From: Moringa oleifera
Taxonomy: Eukaryota; Streptophyta; Magnoliopsida; Brassicales; Moringaceae
Direction of reading: 5' to 3'
Assembly (NCBI GenBank): GCA_021397835.1
Contig: JAJFZO010000256.1
Coordinates: 1,844,501 to 1,908,500, forward strand
DNA length: 64,000 bases
Shown here: piece by piece, positions 18,463 to 30,969 of the stretch
Layout of the letters: every line of letters begins with the position of its first letter
Position numbering within the stretch: the first letter of the stretch is position 1
Notes under the pieces: model-generated
What the model was told of the DNA's origin: nothing
Database searches by the model: none
Seen by the model: only the letters and a program-made list of their open reading frames with translations
Position numbers and translations under genes: made by a program

Positions 18463-19128
18463 CTAAATGTAGGAGTCCTCTTCATCCTTACATAGCCTCT
18501 TTTGTCTTGCAATGAACGCTTCAACCTTGTGCCGGAACTCCTCGTTGCTCATGGCGTCTTCTGAGTACGAACATTTAGTGATTTTCTTATCGGAATCAGA
18601 CACTTTCATGAACTTCTCCGTCTCCGATCGTCTAAGTGGGTGGGAAGAGTTGTTGTGGTTCACACGGTTGAAGGTTTCCGATTGAGTTCTTCGATAACTC
18701 TTGCTTTCCGGAGAAACAAACGTGTTTTTAGGAACCACTTTTGCTTCACATATGCTGTGTTTTTTTCTGGTCTGGAAACTTGAGTTCTTCTCACTCTTGG
18801 CTACAAATTCTTGATAGAGATCGGTAGTTGAATTGTTTTTAGCAGACTCTTGATATGAGAACCGACCGGATTTTGCGAACAGGGTGATGACTATTAAGTT
18901 TCCGACTACGAACACGAAGCGAGGGCTCATGAGGATGACAGACAAGTCCCGGAAGTACTCGCCGGAGTTCTTGACGGCAGCCGGAAGATGAGTAGAGACC
19001 CTGGAGATCAAGACCAGAACAGCACAGATTTCAATCAGCCTGAAGAAGTTTGCAATCTTCCGGAGCTTGTGATGCTTCAAGACAGCATTTGCCTTCTCAA
19101 CTTTGATGTTGAACGGATCCATTTCCAA
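18463..19128 (-). CDS. DUF4408/DUF761 membrane protein
   Basis: Single-exon gene of 221 aa on the minus strand. The N-terminal region has two hydrophobic segments, about residues 31-50 (LIEICAVLVLISR) and 70-88 (FVFVVGNLIVITLFAKSGRF), typical of DUF4408. The middle is polar and rich in Ser, Asn and Lys. The C-terminus carries the short DUF761 motif MSNEEFRHKVEAFIARQK. The biochemical role of the family is unknown. A TATA box on the same strand (19436-19445) sits about 310 nt before the ATG. Its place beside DHFR-TS may be conserved in Arabidopsis near At4g34560, but I recall that only weakly. Confidence 0.85.
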   Translation of the reverse strand: MEMDPFNIKVEKANAVLKHHKLRKIANFFRLIEICAVLVLISRVSTHLPAAVKNSGEYFRDLSVILMSPRFVFVVGNLIVITLFAKSGRFSYQESAKNNSTTDLYQEFVAKSEKNSSFQTRKKHSICEAKVVPKNTFVSPESKSYRRTQSETFNRVNHNNSSHPLRRSETEKFMKVSDSDKKITKCSYSEDAMSNEEFRHKVEAFIARQKRLCKDEEDSYI

Positions 19129-19435
19129 GCAGAAAACAGAGAAGCTGAGGGGAATCGAGGGAAAATTAGTGGAATCTGAAGCTTCTTTTTCGGTTTTCAG
19201 TGAAAAACAATGATCCTCAAGAGAGAGAACAGAGCTTCCATGGAAGATAGTGAGAAGAATTTTCTGTTTGGATTCATAGAAACAACAAAAAGGAAAGTAC
19301 TGAGAAGAGAAAACAGCGGGAGTGAAAATAAAAGAAACAGTGAGCTATATACTAAGAGGCAGCGCTCTCTGCTCTGTTATGTTTGGCAGATGAGAAAGTT
19401 ATTGTTTCCTGAAAAGTTTTGGGTGTCTAGGTTTG

Positions 19436-19445
19436 CTATTTATAG
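19436..19445 (-). promoter_or_regulatory. TATA box of the DUF4408/DUF761 gene
   Basis: CTATAAATAG on the minus strand. The position suits a transcription start near 19410 and a leader of roughly 280 nt. Confidence 0.55.
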
Positions 19446-19909
19446 CCTGTAAATATAACCCTTTTTTCTTTCTCTTATATTCCATCTAATTTTTTCTTTT
19501 TTAGTGAAAAAAAACACATTATATTCCTTCAATTTTACTTTCTGGAAAATATGCAAGCTTGTAGGATTTTCCAGCATGGTTGCTCCTTTATCTTGTACTA
19601 TTCTCGCCACTCCCGAGAGTTCTTTGTGACTCTTGAAGACCATTTTTCATGCAAGTGTCCAATCAGATCTTGCTTTTAGAGCCAATCAGAAGAAGCAAAA
19701 CTGTTCTTCAACCAATCAACTTTCTTGGGTTAGATTTGGATTTCTCGTTTAGGGGATAATTGTTTTCTTATTGTACCAATTATCCAAGAAATTTCAGTCT
19801 AAGGGGACAGGAAAACAGAAGAAAACAGATAAATAGCCTAACTTTCTCACCATACAATCATTGGCAAAATTGCTCCAAAAAAAAATAAAATCCTAATACA
19901 ACTTTTCAA

Positions 19910-20575
19910 AATAATAATTAAGATTTCACAAGTGGGTGTTTGGCTATTTTGAGGTTAAATCTTCAAATTGGCAATTCTTTGACACCTAAAGAAAGTTTTT
20001 TTTTTTTTTAAGTATTATTAAACTTACAAGTAAGAGTAGCTATTAAAATAAGTTAAACCCCCCAAAATAAAGCCCTAAATCCTATGATTTCAAAATTTCG
20101 ACTTTGTTTTGTTCCAAAATTTCTAGGTTTTTGGAGATTTAAGTCCTTAAATTAGCAACTCTTTCACACCCAGAGAAAGTTATTTTTGCAAGTATGGTGA
20201 TCTATTAATTAAACAAGTTTGAAACACCCAAAATCCCTCTAATTCTCTCCTCTCAAGTGATCAATTTCTTTTTGTGAGAGAAAAAAAATTAAACCCTAAA
20301 GAGCAAGATTTCAATTATTTTCTCAAGTGGGTATTTGAGCATTCTTAAATTAAACCCTAGAAATCATGATTTGAATTCTTTTTTAAAGTTTGTATTTGAG
20401 TTTTCTTAGATTAAACACTAAAATTAACAATCCATTCATATGAAAAGAAAGCTACTTTAGAACACCCATAAACATAATGACAGCAATAATCTTTCTTCTT
20501 CAAGTGATCATTTAAGAGAGAAACAAAACCCTAAAGATCAAGATTTCAATTATTTTCTCAAGAGTGATTGGTTGC
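19910..20575. repeat. Degenerate tandem repeat block
   Basis: Decayed repeats of about 200-245 bp. The phrase AGATTTCAATTATTTTCTCA occurs near 20308 and 20541. AAGTGATCA followed by GAGAGAAA precedes both. CTCTTTCACACCCAGAGAAAG near 20159 resembles TTCTTTGACACCTAAAGAAAG near 19976. There is no coding content. Confidence 0.6.
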
Positions 20576-21734
20576 AGAGAAAAAAATCTTGTTGGAATTA
20601 TGGCAGAAACTTGGGACAGTTTGCCACCTGGTAAGAGCCGAGACAACAAATACAGGAATATTAATAGGATTCAATTTGCTTCCTCATTAAGACATTGCCA
20701 CGTACCTAAAAATTGCTTTATTTTTTCTTTTCTCTTTGATATAACGTTCAACTTTAACTGACATTCAGTTACCCTTTGTGTTCTCTCAGACCACAGCCCC
20801 ACCTGTTTTCTCCTCTTTTTTTCTTTAGGGCTTGGGATCCCACATGGCACTTTGGCCATCTTTGCTTGGGCAGTAGATTTTGAATCTTATAGTCCTAGGT
20901 TTTTTTTTTTTAATTGATATTTACTTTTTCTTTTTTATGTCTGTGTTTGATTTGAAATTATATATGATTTAAATAAATATATTTTAAAAATATTAATCTT
21001 TTCAAAAATATTAATACATAATAATTAAATAATTTACCCAAATCATCCAAAGCATCTCTTTCAAAATTATATTTTAGAAATTATTTGAAATAAAACAATT
21101 TAATAAAATTGATAATAAAGTAAAGGTTATATCAAATTTATATTTATCCTATCTTACTAAATAAATATTTAAAAATTTTAATAATCAAATCATAATTTAT
21201 CAATTTGATTTAAATTAAATTTTAAATTAAACGATTGTGAAAAATTAACTGTTTTACCATTAAAATACTTTCAAAATAAATCAAATAAATTTTATATTTT
21301 ATTTTGAAATTATTTTTTTAATTTAAATAATTATTTGCTCATGAACTATTTTTTGATAATATAAATTAAAAATATGTATTTTTAAGACTTAAAATTTTTT
21401 ATAATGAAAACAAGAGAATTAAATTAATAAATTAAAATATGATTAAAAATTTATTTAATAACATAAAATAAATATAATTACTTTCATTATATAACTTTAA
21501 TCCTTTACAATATGAAAGTGATAAGAAGAATTTTTTTTTTCCTTTCATTTGATACTTTCCGTTTTGATTTTCAATTACTTATTTCATGAGTCCAAGTAAT
21601 TAACCCAATATACTAATAAACAGTAATCAAAATATCTAGCTAACATTTGATATTTGATTGATTATTCCTTTAATCAATATGTTTTTCAATCTTAACATAT
21701 GGACCGATATATAAGATAAATAATGAAATTATGC

Positions 21735-21796
<62 letters not shown>

Positions 21797-23763
21797 TTTT
21801 TAGTCAAGTATCTCATATGGCATGAGCTAAATTACCCACAAATTTTAGAATACAATTGATTCTATAAACTCTTATTAATTTTTGCTAAAAGGATCAAATT
21901 CTGATGCAATGAAAAGATCGAAAGTTAAAAAAAAAAAAATGATTGAGGGAACAAATTCTATAACACAAAGATCGACCTTTGAGGAATCTAAAGGGCATGA
22001 CAATTAGGAAGAAATAATAGAAAGATCAGTGACAAAAAAAGAGGATTAGTGACTAAGAAAACAAAATTGATAAAAGAAATTATTACCACAAAACCCACTT
22101 GGAGTTAATAATTTGATTAAGCTTTTTTTGTTCCCCTTTAATTAGGGTTTGCTTTACTCCCAAATGGGTTGGATCTCTGGGCTCCATTTACTCCATAATT
22201 TAGATTATCCAATTGAGAGAGAGAGAGAGAGAGAGAAGTAAAGGCATTAGTGGGTAGATATGTATAGAGGTTCAATTATGCAATTCCTTTTTGTTTGTCC
22301 ACTTGGAATTGGGTGCTTCAAGCATACCCACGAGACAATGATTTTCGAATCTTCTCAATTAAATAAAATAGTTTTATTTAAAGTTTAAGTATCATAATTT
22401 GCCCTTAAATTTGATTGTTTAATTATTTATAAATATATTTTAAGATAAAAAAATTATCATAAAATTTTTATAAAAAATCATATTTATAATATAACCTAAA
22501 TCAAGATAATATATCTTTATACCATTTAAAATCTAACATTAATAAAAATAATAATCATTGGCATATGATTAAACTCTTAAATCTCATGTCAATATCCTCA
22601 CACATCTTATAAAAAAATTAAACGAAAATTTTATACTAATATAATTTTTGCATAATTTTTAATTCAAAAATAATGACATGTGAAAGATTTTAATATAATG
22701 AATGATTAATTTTTTATATTAAAATGATTTTTTAATTAAAAAATTCAACATAGATTAAATTGGATAAAAAATTATGACCTAAACTATAATATTTTAATTA
22801 ACTAAAAAAATAGGTAGGATGACTTTTCTTACTTGCAAAGGCTTTTATGGAAAGTATAGATAAGGCAACTAACTCAAAGCAAACTCATTAATATATAATA
22901 AAGATTTTATGTGATTAATTTTATTTTTTAAATTAATATTAATTCTAACGTCAAACTCTTTTTTTTTCTTTTTTATTAGCTTTTCCTCTATTTTTATTTA
23001 TTTCTCTTTGCCTTTGGAGTGGAGGCTGATTCGATGACACATGAGCTAAGGATTCTTCTCTAAATTCTAATATTACAAAAGGTTCGATAATCTCGGCTCG
23101 GCTATTAATCTGACGTAAGGATGGTGTGGGTTTGTTTCCATGCCCACAAATTTACATTTAACATTATGAATTTAAAGATAATGAGTTGGAATCCACTAAT
23201 TAATGCCTTTTTTTTTAATTATTCTTCATTAATAAATATTTTTCATTTCTTTTTTTGGAAATTTTTAATTTTATTTAAAAATAATTTAAAAAAGATTCTG
23301 GTTAATTCAATTTGTTTGATAATTATATCAATTTACATAACGAATTACTAAGCACTTAAAGGGAGAAATGAGTGAGTTAATTGCCAAATAAGTAAGATTT
23401 TTTTAAAATTTATTTAATTTATGAAAAATGTTAGAAAAGTAAATAATTTCAAATAACAAAATAAAGGCAGTTTATCCTTTTGCCAATAGAAATTATGTTA
23501 AAAGCATTAAAATGGCCTTTATTTTATTGGTTAAAAGTTTAAAAAATTAATTTATTTATTTTTTACAATTTTAAAAAAAATATTTATTGTGTTTTGGAAT
23601 TAAACAAAGAAATAAAAAATAATAGTTCTTAACTAGAACAAACTAATTTTGAAATAAATTTTTAAAAAGAGCAAACTAAATTTACAAGACAATCTCTTTT
23701 AAGAATTTTTCCATTTTTTGGAAAAAAGGAAACAACTTAAATCTTTTTAAAAAATATAAAAAA
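20576..23763. other. AT-rich intergenic DNA with microsatellites
   Basis: About 3.2 kb with no credible gene. It holds a long (AAT)n microsatellite at about 21735-21797 (some 20 units) and a (GA)n tract at 22215-22236. Around 21215-21425 is a weaker match to the AT-rich dispersed repeat. Single-base runs are frequent. Confidence 0.6.
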
Positions 23764-23851
23764 TCCGACCTGCCGGATTCGAACCAGCGACCTAAGGATT
23801 GGCTGTGTACCACACTACAGTCCTCCGCTCTACCAACTGAGCTAAGGTCGG
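23764..23851 (-). tRNA. tRNA-Tyr (GTA) with intron
   Basis: On the minus strand the sequence folds as a full tRNA. The acceptor stem is CCGACCT/AGGTCGG and the D arm is GCTC..GAGC. The anticodon stem is GAGGA/TCCTT with anticodon GTA, the T arm is GCTGG-TTCGAAT-CCGGC, and the discriminator base is A. The mature length is 73 nt. About 15 nt after the purine next to the anticodon form the intron, as in nuclear plant tRNA-Tyr genes. Internal A and B boxes are intact. A downstream T-rich stretch on the same strand would end Pol III transcription. Confidence 0.95.
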
Positions 23852-24913
23852 TTAGTGAACAAGGGAGGACGTATAAAATATACTACTTTTAAGTGTGTAA
23901 ACGAAGTAATTATAAAATAATTAGTAATTAGTAATTAATTACTTTTATACTAATTTTTTTGGTGAATCATACCATTAAGGAGCAGGATCCTAATTATGTA
24001 TAGGGTAAACAAAGAAACTCTATTAATGCTATCTCTCCCACTCAATGTACATGCACATTGCCCTTGTACATAAAAAGGAAAATAAATTATACTTGGGATA
24101 CCATAAACTCAATAATGAGGAAAGTGGGTTAAGTTAAAATAAAATTACTTGTGCACATTGATACATATATATTAATGGACTACTCTATCCTTTTAGATAT
24201 ATACTTGCCTGCACGATGCATAAACTTTATGGAATCTTTGATATGTTACGATAATATATAAATGTGAGTGGAGTTGAAATTAAAATGTTACTATAGGAAC
24301 AATAGTCTTCGAAGGGTCGGTCCAAAGCAATTAACAAATGAAAGGGCTGACGTACCATTCAAGCACATTTTTATCAAAAACCAACATTTTTCTAATATGA
24401 TTTTCATTGAATTTTTAATTGATGTTAATTAATAGATAAAAATCATTATTTTTCACAATTAATTTTTATTTTTTTAAAAAAATCAACATAAATAAAAGAT
24501 CATTAGAAAATTTGTTTTCTTTGTTCTATATCTAAACCGAACAAGAAACCCAATGCACGTCTTTTTATTTTTTATTTTTAAATAACATAATCTTGTTGAT
24601 CAAGCCCTAATCACGGGTTAATGGTTGGGTTCAAATTAATTTTACTTTTACCTTTTTGACTTTGACAAATCATTGGATCTACATTGAAAAGGAGAAAGGG
24701 GTTCTACTAATTGGATTCCATTGATCTTCATGATACCAAAATGACATTTTGATTACATATATAGTACCCAGCAGACAAACTTGTTAGAATATTAATGCAT
24801 TAGTATCATATTTAGAGCTGAATTAACATCTCCGGCTTTAGTTTATTGGGTGATGAAGATAATTGGCAACCATGATCGTTAATTAGGTTATTAATAAAAT
24901 CATCAACTTTCCC

Positions 24914-24923
24914 CTATAAATAG
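24914..24923 (+). promoter_or_regulatory. TATA box, defensin 1
   Basis: CTATAAATAG, followed by CCCTAGACTTCATTCATCTT and TTGCACAAC, a leader shared with the other copies. It lies 49 nt before the ATG. Confidence 0.75.
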
Positions 24924-24971
24924 CCCTAGACTTCATTCATCTTTTGCACAACTCCGAGAGAATTAAAGAAC

Positions 24972-25314
24972 ATGGCTAAGTCTTCTGTCTACTTCTTTGC
25001 CATCTTCTTTGTCCTTCTCCTGGTGGCATCCGGTAAGTAATTTAGTCCACAGTATTAATTCTTCCTCGTTCCATTATTAATTCCATGCATGTTAATTAGT
25101 ACTAATTAGTGAACGGAGTTAACATGTTTGATGTACAGAGATGCCAACGGTGGAAGCCAAGCTGTGTTCGAAGCGTAGCAAGACGTGGTCAGGCTTCTGT
25201 GGCATCTCGAAGAATTGTGACAAGCAGTGCCGGAACTGGGAGCATGCTGTGCACGGTGCTTGCCACCGTCAAGGTTTTGGATTTGCTTGCTTCTGCTACT
25301 TCAAATGCCGTTGA
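24972..25314 (+). CDS. Plant defensin 1 of the array (PDF1-like)
   Basis: Secreted antimicrobial peptide precursor of 78 aa. Exons 24972-25032 and 25139-25314, split within the codon after the signal peptide, as is usual for defensins. The signal peptide has a long Phe/Leu/Val core. The mature part begins near [15 protein letters not shown] and has eight cysteines in the CSalpha-beta order, ending CFCYFKCR. The EMPTxEAKLC junction resembles the PTMVEAQKLC junction of Arabidopsis PDF1 peptides. Defensins of this class act outside the cell against fungi by binding membrane lipids; that role is inferred from the family. It has the shorter signal peptide shared only with copy 2. Confidence 0.93.
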
Positions 25315-26626
25315 GAACATGTGGAATTATCAGCGTGGAGAATGTTAGGGTTGATTCGTCCCGGTTGATTAATAAAAAGCTAGCTACTTAATTTAATTAG
25401 TAGCAGCCATTCTTGTTGCTTGTTAATTTTAAAGTCTTTGGATTTGTATTTGGTTGTATTTTGTTTTATAATAAGATAACTAGTAAAAGATTATTGAGAT
25501 CTCTTGCTTTTTAAGTAATTAGTTTAATTTTATTTATTTTAATAATATTTTAAAAAAACAAATAATTTATAAATAAAAATCGTGCACAAAAAATCACATA
25601 CATACGCCAAATTATTAATATTAATAAAAAAATTTATAAATAAAAAATTAATACTAAAAATTTAATAAAATCATAAATTTTAATTATAAACTAGTTATTT
25701 TAATTTAGCTCTTTAATTTAAACTGTCTGCTCATTCCATTTTATCAAACGAATATGTTATCATTTTTGTCTAAATTATTTATAGATTATTTTTCATAATT
25801 TTAAAACAATTTATACATATATATAATGCAAAGTTAATTAAAATGTTATATATTATATACTTGCATAATTAATTTCTTAAACAAAGTTGAAAAGAGATCA
25901 AGAAATTAAAGAAAAAAACATGGAATTAATGAAACATAAATAACACAATATTTTCTGCCTTTGTAGACGTGCACACTCACATAAACTTTGTTCAATAGGG
26001 ATGCTAACTATAATATATAAATGTTGGTGGAGTTGAAATTAATTAGAGAATTATATTATTATAGTTAAGAAAATATTAACATGTTCTCTATAAAAACCTT
26101 CCAAATAACAATGAATTTCTACACATAAGATGAGATGTTCAACATATTCTCTACATATTTTCAAAAGAAAACGGTGTTGACTTGAATAGGAACAGCGTCG
26201 CATGAACGGACGGAACACCAGCTCAAACCCTAAAGCATATATTTTCTTAGAACACTGGTATAATATTCTTTTTGTTCAAACCCTAATCATGGCTTAATGC
26301 TAGGTTCAATTAATTTTACTTTAATTTCAATCTTTGTGCCTTTGACGTACAAATCCCCAAATCTACAATAAGCTAAATGAAAAAATAATAATAATCTATA
26401 TCATGGTCATGCTTTTATTTATTATATTTCTGACATGCTGAGAAGTAATTTATTTGTTGATCTTCACAGTCAAAATGATTATTTTCCTTACATATATCTA
26501 TAAAATATTGCATTAATATTATATTTAGAGCCAAATTAACTTCCACGGCTTTAGTTTATTGGGTAAAGAAGATAATTGGCAACCATGATTGTTAATCAAG
26601 TTATTGATATAATCATCAGCTTCCCG
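25315..26626. other. Spacer between defensins 1 and 2
   Basis: The 3' region has AATAAAA near 25371 and a GCTACT..AGTAGC hairpin at 25383-25404. AT-rich DNA follows. From about 25970 onward the sequence resembles the upstream regions of other copies, including AAACCCTAATCATGGCTT near 26279. Confidence 0.6.
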
Positions 26627-26636
26627 CTATCAATAG
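26627..26636 (+). promoter_or_regulatory. Altered TATA box, defensin 2
   Basis: Reads CTATCAATAG where copies 1, 3 and 5 read CTATAAATAG, in the same context and at the same distance from the ATG. The single A-to-C change should weaken TBP binding. Confidence 0.6.
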
Positions 26637-26684
26637 CCCTAAACATCATTCATCTTTTGCACAACTACGAGAGTATTAAAGAAC

Positions 26685-27220
26685 ATGGCTAAATCTTCTG
26701 TCTACTTCTTTGCCATCTTCTTTGTCCTCCTCCTCCTTGCATCCGGTGAGTAATTCAATATATTAGTACTATGACTTAAAATTGTCTTACACTTAAATCG
26801 GTTAGGTTGAAAGTTCAATTCTATCTGCAAAAGAAATAACTCTGATGCTTAAATCAGTATTTAGTATCGATCAGAGTGATATATTCCCTTTGCAGGCTGA
26901 TCATATCATAACTCTCGATTTAATCCATTAAAATAGTTTTCAAGTGATAAGACATAGTATTCTTCATCGCTATACCCGTTGTATTATTAGATAATTCTAT
27001 ACATGTTAATCAGTACTAATGAACCATGTTCTTATGTTTGATAGAGATGCCAACTGCAGAAGCAAAGCTGTGCTCGAAGCATAGCAAGACGTGGTTAGGC
27101 TTCTGTGACATCTCCAAGAATTGTGACAAGCAGTGCAGGAGCTGGGAGCATGCTGTGCACGGTGCTTGCCACCGGCAAGGTTTCGGATTTGCTTGCTTCT
27201 GCTACTTCAAATGTCGTTGA
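26685..27220 (+). CDS. Plant defensin 2 of the array
   Basis: 78-aa precursor; exons 26685-26745 and 27045-27220, intron 299 nt. All eight cysteines are kept. Compared with copy 1 it has His for Arg in the KHSKTW segment, Leu for Ser in TWLGFC and Asp for Gly after the second cysteine (FCDIS). The last two changes touch the conserved segment next to the gamma-core side and may alter activity. Its promoter has a changed TATA box. Confidence 0.92.
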
Positions 27221-28900
27221 GAACATGTGGAATTATCAGCACAGAAGAATTTTAGAGTTGATTTGTCGCAGTTGCTCAATAAAAGCTGCTATCAAATTTG
27301 GTAGCAGTAACTCTTGTTGCTTGTTAACTGAGGACGTGTATCAGTCTGTGGATTTGTATTAGGCTGTATTTTTGATTTGTAATAGATAATAAGTAGAGAT
27401 TGTCGACATCTCTTGCATATTAACTATATATCTTAGCTCAATAAACGATTTTTTTTCGTGGGAGTAAATCAATATTATCTAACATGTCAAAACTATAAGA
27501 AAGATTAATTTATTTATTAAATAAACAACTGCAACATTTCCTTTAAGTATCGTTTATGTTCATGCCATTAAAAAGTGTCCTTAAAGTACCATTAAAAGGA
27601 AACCTTTGATTCATTAAAAACTTTGTTGATGCTAAATAAATGTTAAAGGTTCACTTTTATTGATTATTTTCATAAAACCGATAATACAACCTTATTTTTA
27701 CTTTTTTAAAATAAATAAATAATATTAAAACATGTTTAATGACAGTTTTTTTAAATAAAATTATCATTAATTTGTATGTTATAAAGTCCAAATCTCTATT
27801 TACTTATAACATTTTCTGCTTCATTACTTCACTACGAGGACTTATATGGCCTCATCCGGACACAAATTTATTGCGAATAAAATTACAAGAATAGTTGTTT
27901 TGATTAATTCAGCTTTTTAATTATGTTTTTGCAAATACTACATTTTTCCAAATGAATATATGTTATTACTTTGATCTGTACTATCAATTTATAAATATTA
28001 TTTATTTTAAAATTAAAGTCATTATAAACTTGTTTTTAATTTATATTATTTTTTGCAGTTTAAAATTAATCGATAATTATGTTAACAATAAAAAAAATAT
28101 ACTAATTAATTATACGTGCATATATATACAGTACCATAAAACTTAAATAACACAATGCTATAATATGTGCTAATTATGAAGCTTAATTAAATATTAATAT
28201 TAATACAGTACTCCATACTATCATTTACTGGCATTCACGATCCATAAACTTTAATTATTATTATTCAACACCAACGCTATATTATATAATCATAGTAGTA
28301 CATGATCGTTGAAATTAGAGAATTATTATATACTTAAGAAAAATAGCTGAAATTAAAAAAATCATTGAACTTAATTAAGAAAATCATCATTAACATATTC
28401 TCTATTATAAACCGTCCAAATTAATAAATTTCTATGCACATAACATGCATATGCCATACTATGCTGAGATGTTCATTCTATACATACTTTTAAAAGACAT
28501 GGTTTGATTTGAAACAGTGATATATGATGAACAGAAACACTAATGCAGATTCTATCTCGGAACATGGTAAATATATATTCTTCTTGATTAAACCTTAATC
28601 ATGGTGTAATTAATGCATGTCTGGTTCAAATTAATTTTACATTCAATCTCTGTGACTTCGAGAAATCCCTAAATCTATAATAAACTAAATGAAAAAAATA
28701 ATAAACTCCCTCTTTAATCTTCGTATGATCAAATTGATTGTCACATTAACCATAAATAAGGTGTTCTGTGAGGTTTGGTGCATAATAAGACATATAGAAT
28801 ATTGTATTATTAATACATATAACTTTAGTTTATTGGGTGATGAAGATAATTGGTAACCACGTTGGTTAATCAAGTCACTAATCTGATCATCAATTTCCTG
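27221..28900. other. Spacer between defensins 2 and 3
   Basis: The 3' region has AATAAA at 27278-27283, followed by an 11-bp hairpin at 27286-27307. Then comes AT-rich DNA, and from about 27900 a block repeated upstream of defensin 4 (for example GGCATTCACGATCCATAAAC near 28230, matched near 30360). Confidence 0.6.
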
Positions 28901-28910
28901 CTATAAATAG
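28901..28910 (+). promoter_or_regulatory. TATA box, defensin 3
   Basis: CTATAAATAG followed by CCCTGGACTTCGTTCATCTT, 48 nt before the ATG. Confidence 0.75.
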
Positions 28911-28957
28911 CCCTGGACTTCGTTCATCTTTTGCACAACCACGAGAGAATAAAGAAC

Positions 28958-29477
28958 ATGGCTAAGACTCTTAAATCTGTTTACTTCTTAGCTATCTTCT
29001 TTGTCCTTCTCCTCGTTGTATCTGGTAAGTAATTCAATGTATACAGTGTTATCACTTGAAAATTATTTTAACTTTGAACTGGGTTAGGTTAAGAGTTGGA
29101 TCAGGTTAGCATGCAAAAAGGGTTAGTTCCAACAATTAAATCAATATTCAGTATCCAGAGCTACCCCCTTTAGAAGCTGATTCGGGCTCTCAACTTAATT
29201 AGAGACAGTTTTCAAACGATAACACATAGTATTCTTCCTTGCTATAATTCTATGTACACTATTTAATTAGTACTAAGGAAGCATGTTGTTATGTTTGACA
29301 GAGATGCCAACGGCGGAAGCCAAGCTGTGTTCGAAGCGAAGCAAGACATGGTCAGGCTTCTGTGGCATCTCAAAGAATTGTGACAAGCAGTGCCGGAGCT
29401 GGGAGCATGCCGTGCATGGTGCTTGCCATCGTCAAGGTTTTGGATTTGCTTGCTTCTGCTACTTCAAATGTCGCTGA
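28958..29477 (+). CDS. Plant defensin 3 of the array
   Basis: 80-aa precursor; exons 28958-29024 and 29302-29477. The signal peptide begins [11 protein letters not shown], two residues longer than in copies 1 and 2. The mature peptide has eight cysteines and is almost identical to copies 1 and 4 ([23 protein letters not shown]), differing from copy 1 mainly by Ser for Asn before the WEHA segment. The near identity against a more varied signal peptide and intron suggests recent duplication, gene conversion or constraint on the mature part. Confidence 0.93.
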
Positions 29478-30910
29478 AAACATGTGGAATCATCGGCATG
29501 AAGACTGTTAACTAGGGTTGATCAATTCGTCACAATTGCTCAATAAAAAGCTAGCTACTTAATTTAGTAGCCGCCATCCATGTTGCTTGTTAAATAAGAA
29601 AATGTCTGAATAATCTTTGGTATTTGTATTTTTCGCTGTATTTTGATTTATATTAAGTAATTAATAAGATATTTCTGAGATTAATTTCTTGGGTAACTCT
29701 GCTAGCTAGATCTTGATTTTTCTCATGGCTGTTAAACCAATATTATCTAACCCATAACAAAATTATAATAAGTATAAGATTAACATTTTTTAAAATAAAA
29801 GAATTTATTTGTTATAAAGTCCTCCAAATCTTCATTATATGTACTAAAATTAATGATTGTCATGGTACTAATATCTTCATTAACCAATGGATTAATGGAT
29901 CATCATTATTATATATAACAGTTAATTTTGGGCCTACTTATTTCTCTCGAGGACTTAATCTCATCCAAACACAAATTAACTTATTGCTAATTTTTTTGCA
30001 ATATATTTTTCTAAATGAATATATTATTACTTTGATCTGCACAATTAATTAATTTATATACAGATATATTATCTGTTTTAAAATTTTAGTCATCATAAAC
30101 TTGTTTTTTAGATTTTTTTTCATAATTTTAAATTAATCAAGATATTTTATATATATATATATTTAATTATATGATGTTTAAACAAAGTTGAAAAGAGATT
30201 AAAAAAGGCAAATCATACTAATACTTGCTTACATAGTACTAATCATGAAATTAAATTAACATAATATTTTCTGGTATAGCAGACGTGCACACAGTAAATG
30301 TACTAATTATGAAGCTTAATTAAATCTTAATGCAGTACTCTATAATATCATTTACTGGCATTCATGATCCATAAACTTTAATTATTCAATACAGATGCTA
30401 TATTATATAAACCTAGTCCAGGAGTTGAAATTAGAGAATTATTATATACTTCAGAAAAACAGTTGAAATTAGAGAATTATCAAACTTTATAGGAAAATCA
30501 TTAACATATTCTTTATTATAAAGATGGTCCAAAGTAATAAATTTATACATATAACATGCCATTTTATGCTCCCAATGTTTGTTTTATACATATTTTCAAA
30601 TGAAATGGTCAACTAGGAACAATTATGCATGGACCGACGGGATGCAAGAAACCTTAACTCATATATTTTCTGAGAACACTATATTCTTCTTGATCAAACC
30701 CTAATCATGGCTTCACATCGGATCATTCAAATTAATTTCATATTACACCCATAAGACAAACTTTGTTAAAATATATTGCATTAATTATGATTAATTATAT
30801 TTTTGGAGACGAACTAACATCTACAGCTTTAGTATGTTAATTGAATAATATGAAGATAATTGGCAACCACGTTTGTTAACCAAGTTATTAATCTAATCAT
30901 CAACTTTCTG
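29478..30910. other. Spacer between defensins 3 and 4
   Basis: AATAAAA near 29542 with the GCTACT/AGTAGC hairpin at 29554-29571. AT-rich DNA follows, and then the repeated upstream block from about 29990, with AAACCCTAATCATGGCTTC near 30698. Confidence 0.6.
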
Positions 30911-30920
30911 TTATAAATAA
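30911..30920 (+). promoter_or_regulatory. TATA box, defensin 4
   Basis: TTATAAATAA in the conserved context, 50 nt before the ATG. Confidence 0.7.
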
Positions 30921-30969
30921 CCCTGCACTTCATTCATCATTTGCACAAATATTCAGAGAATTAAAGAAG

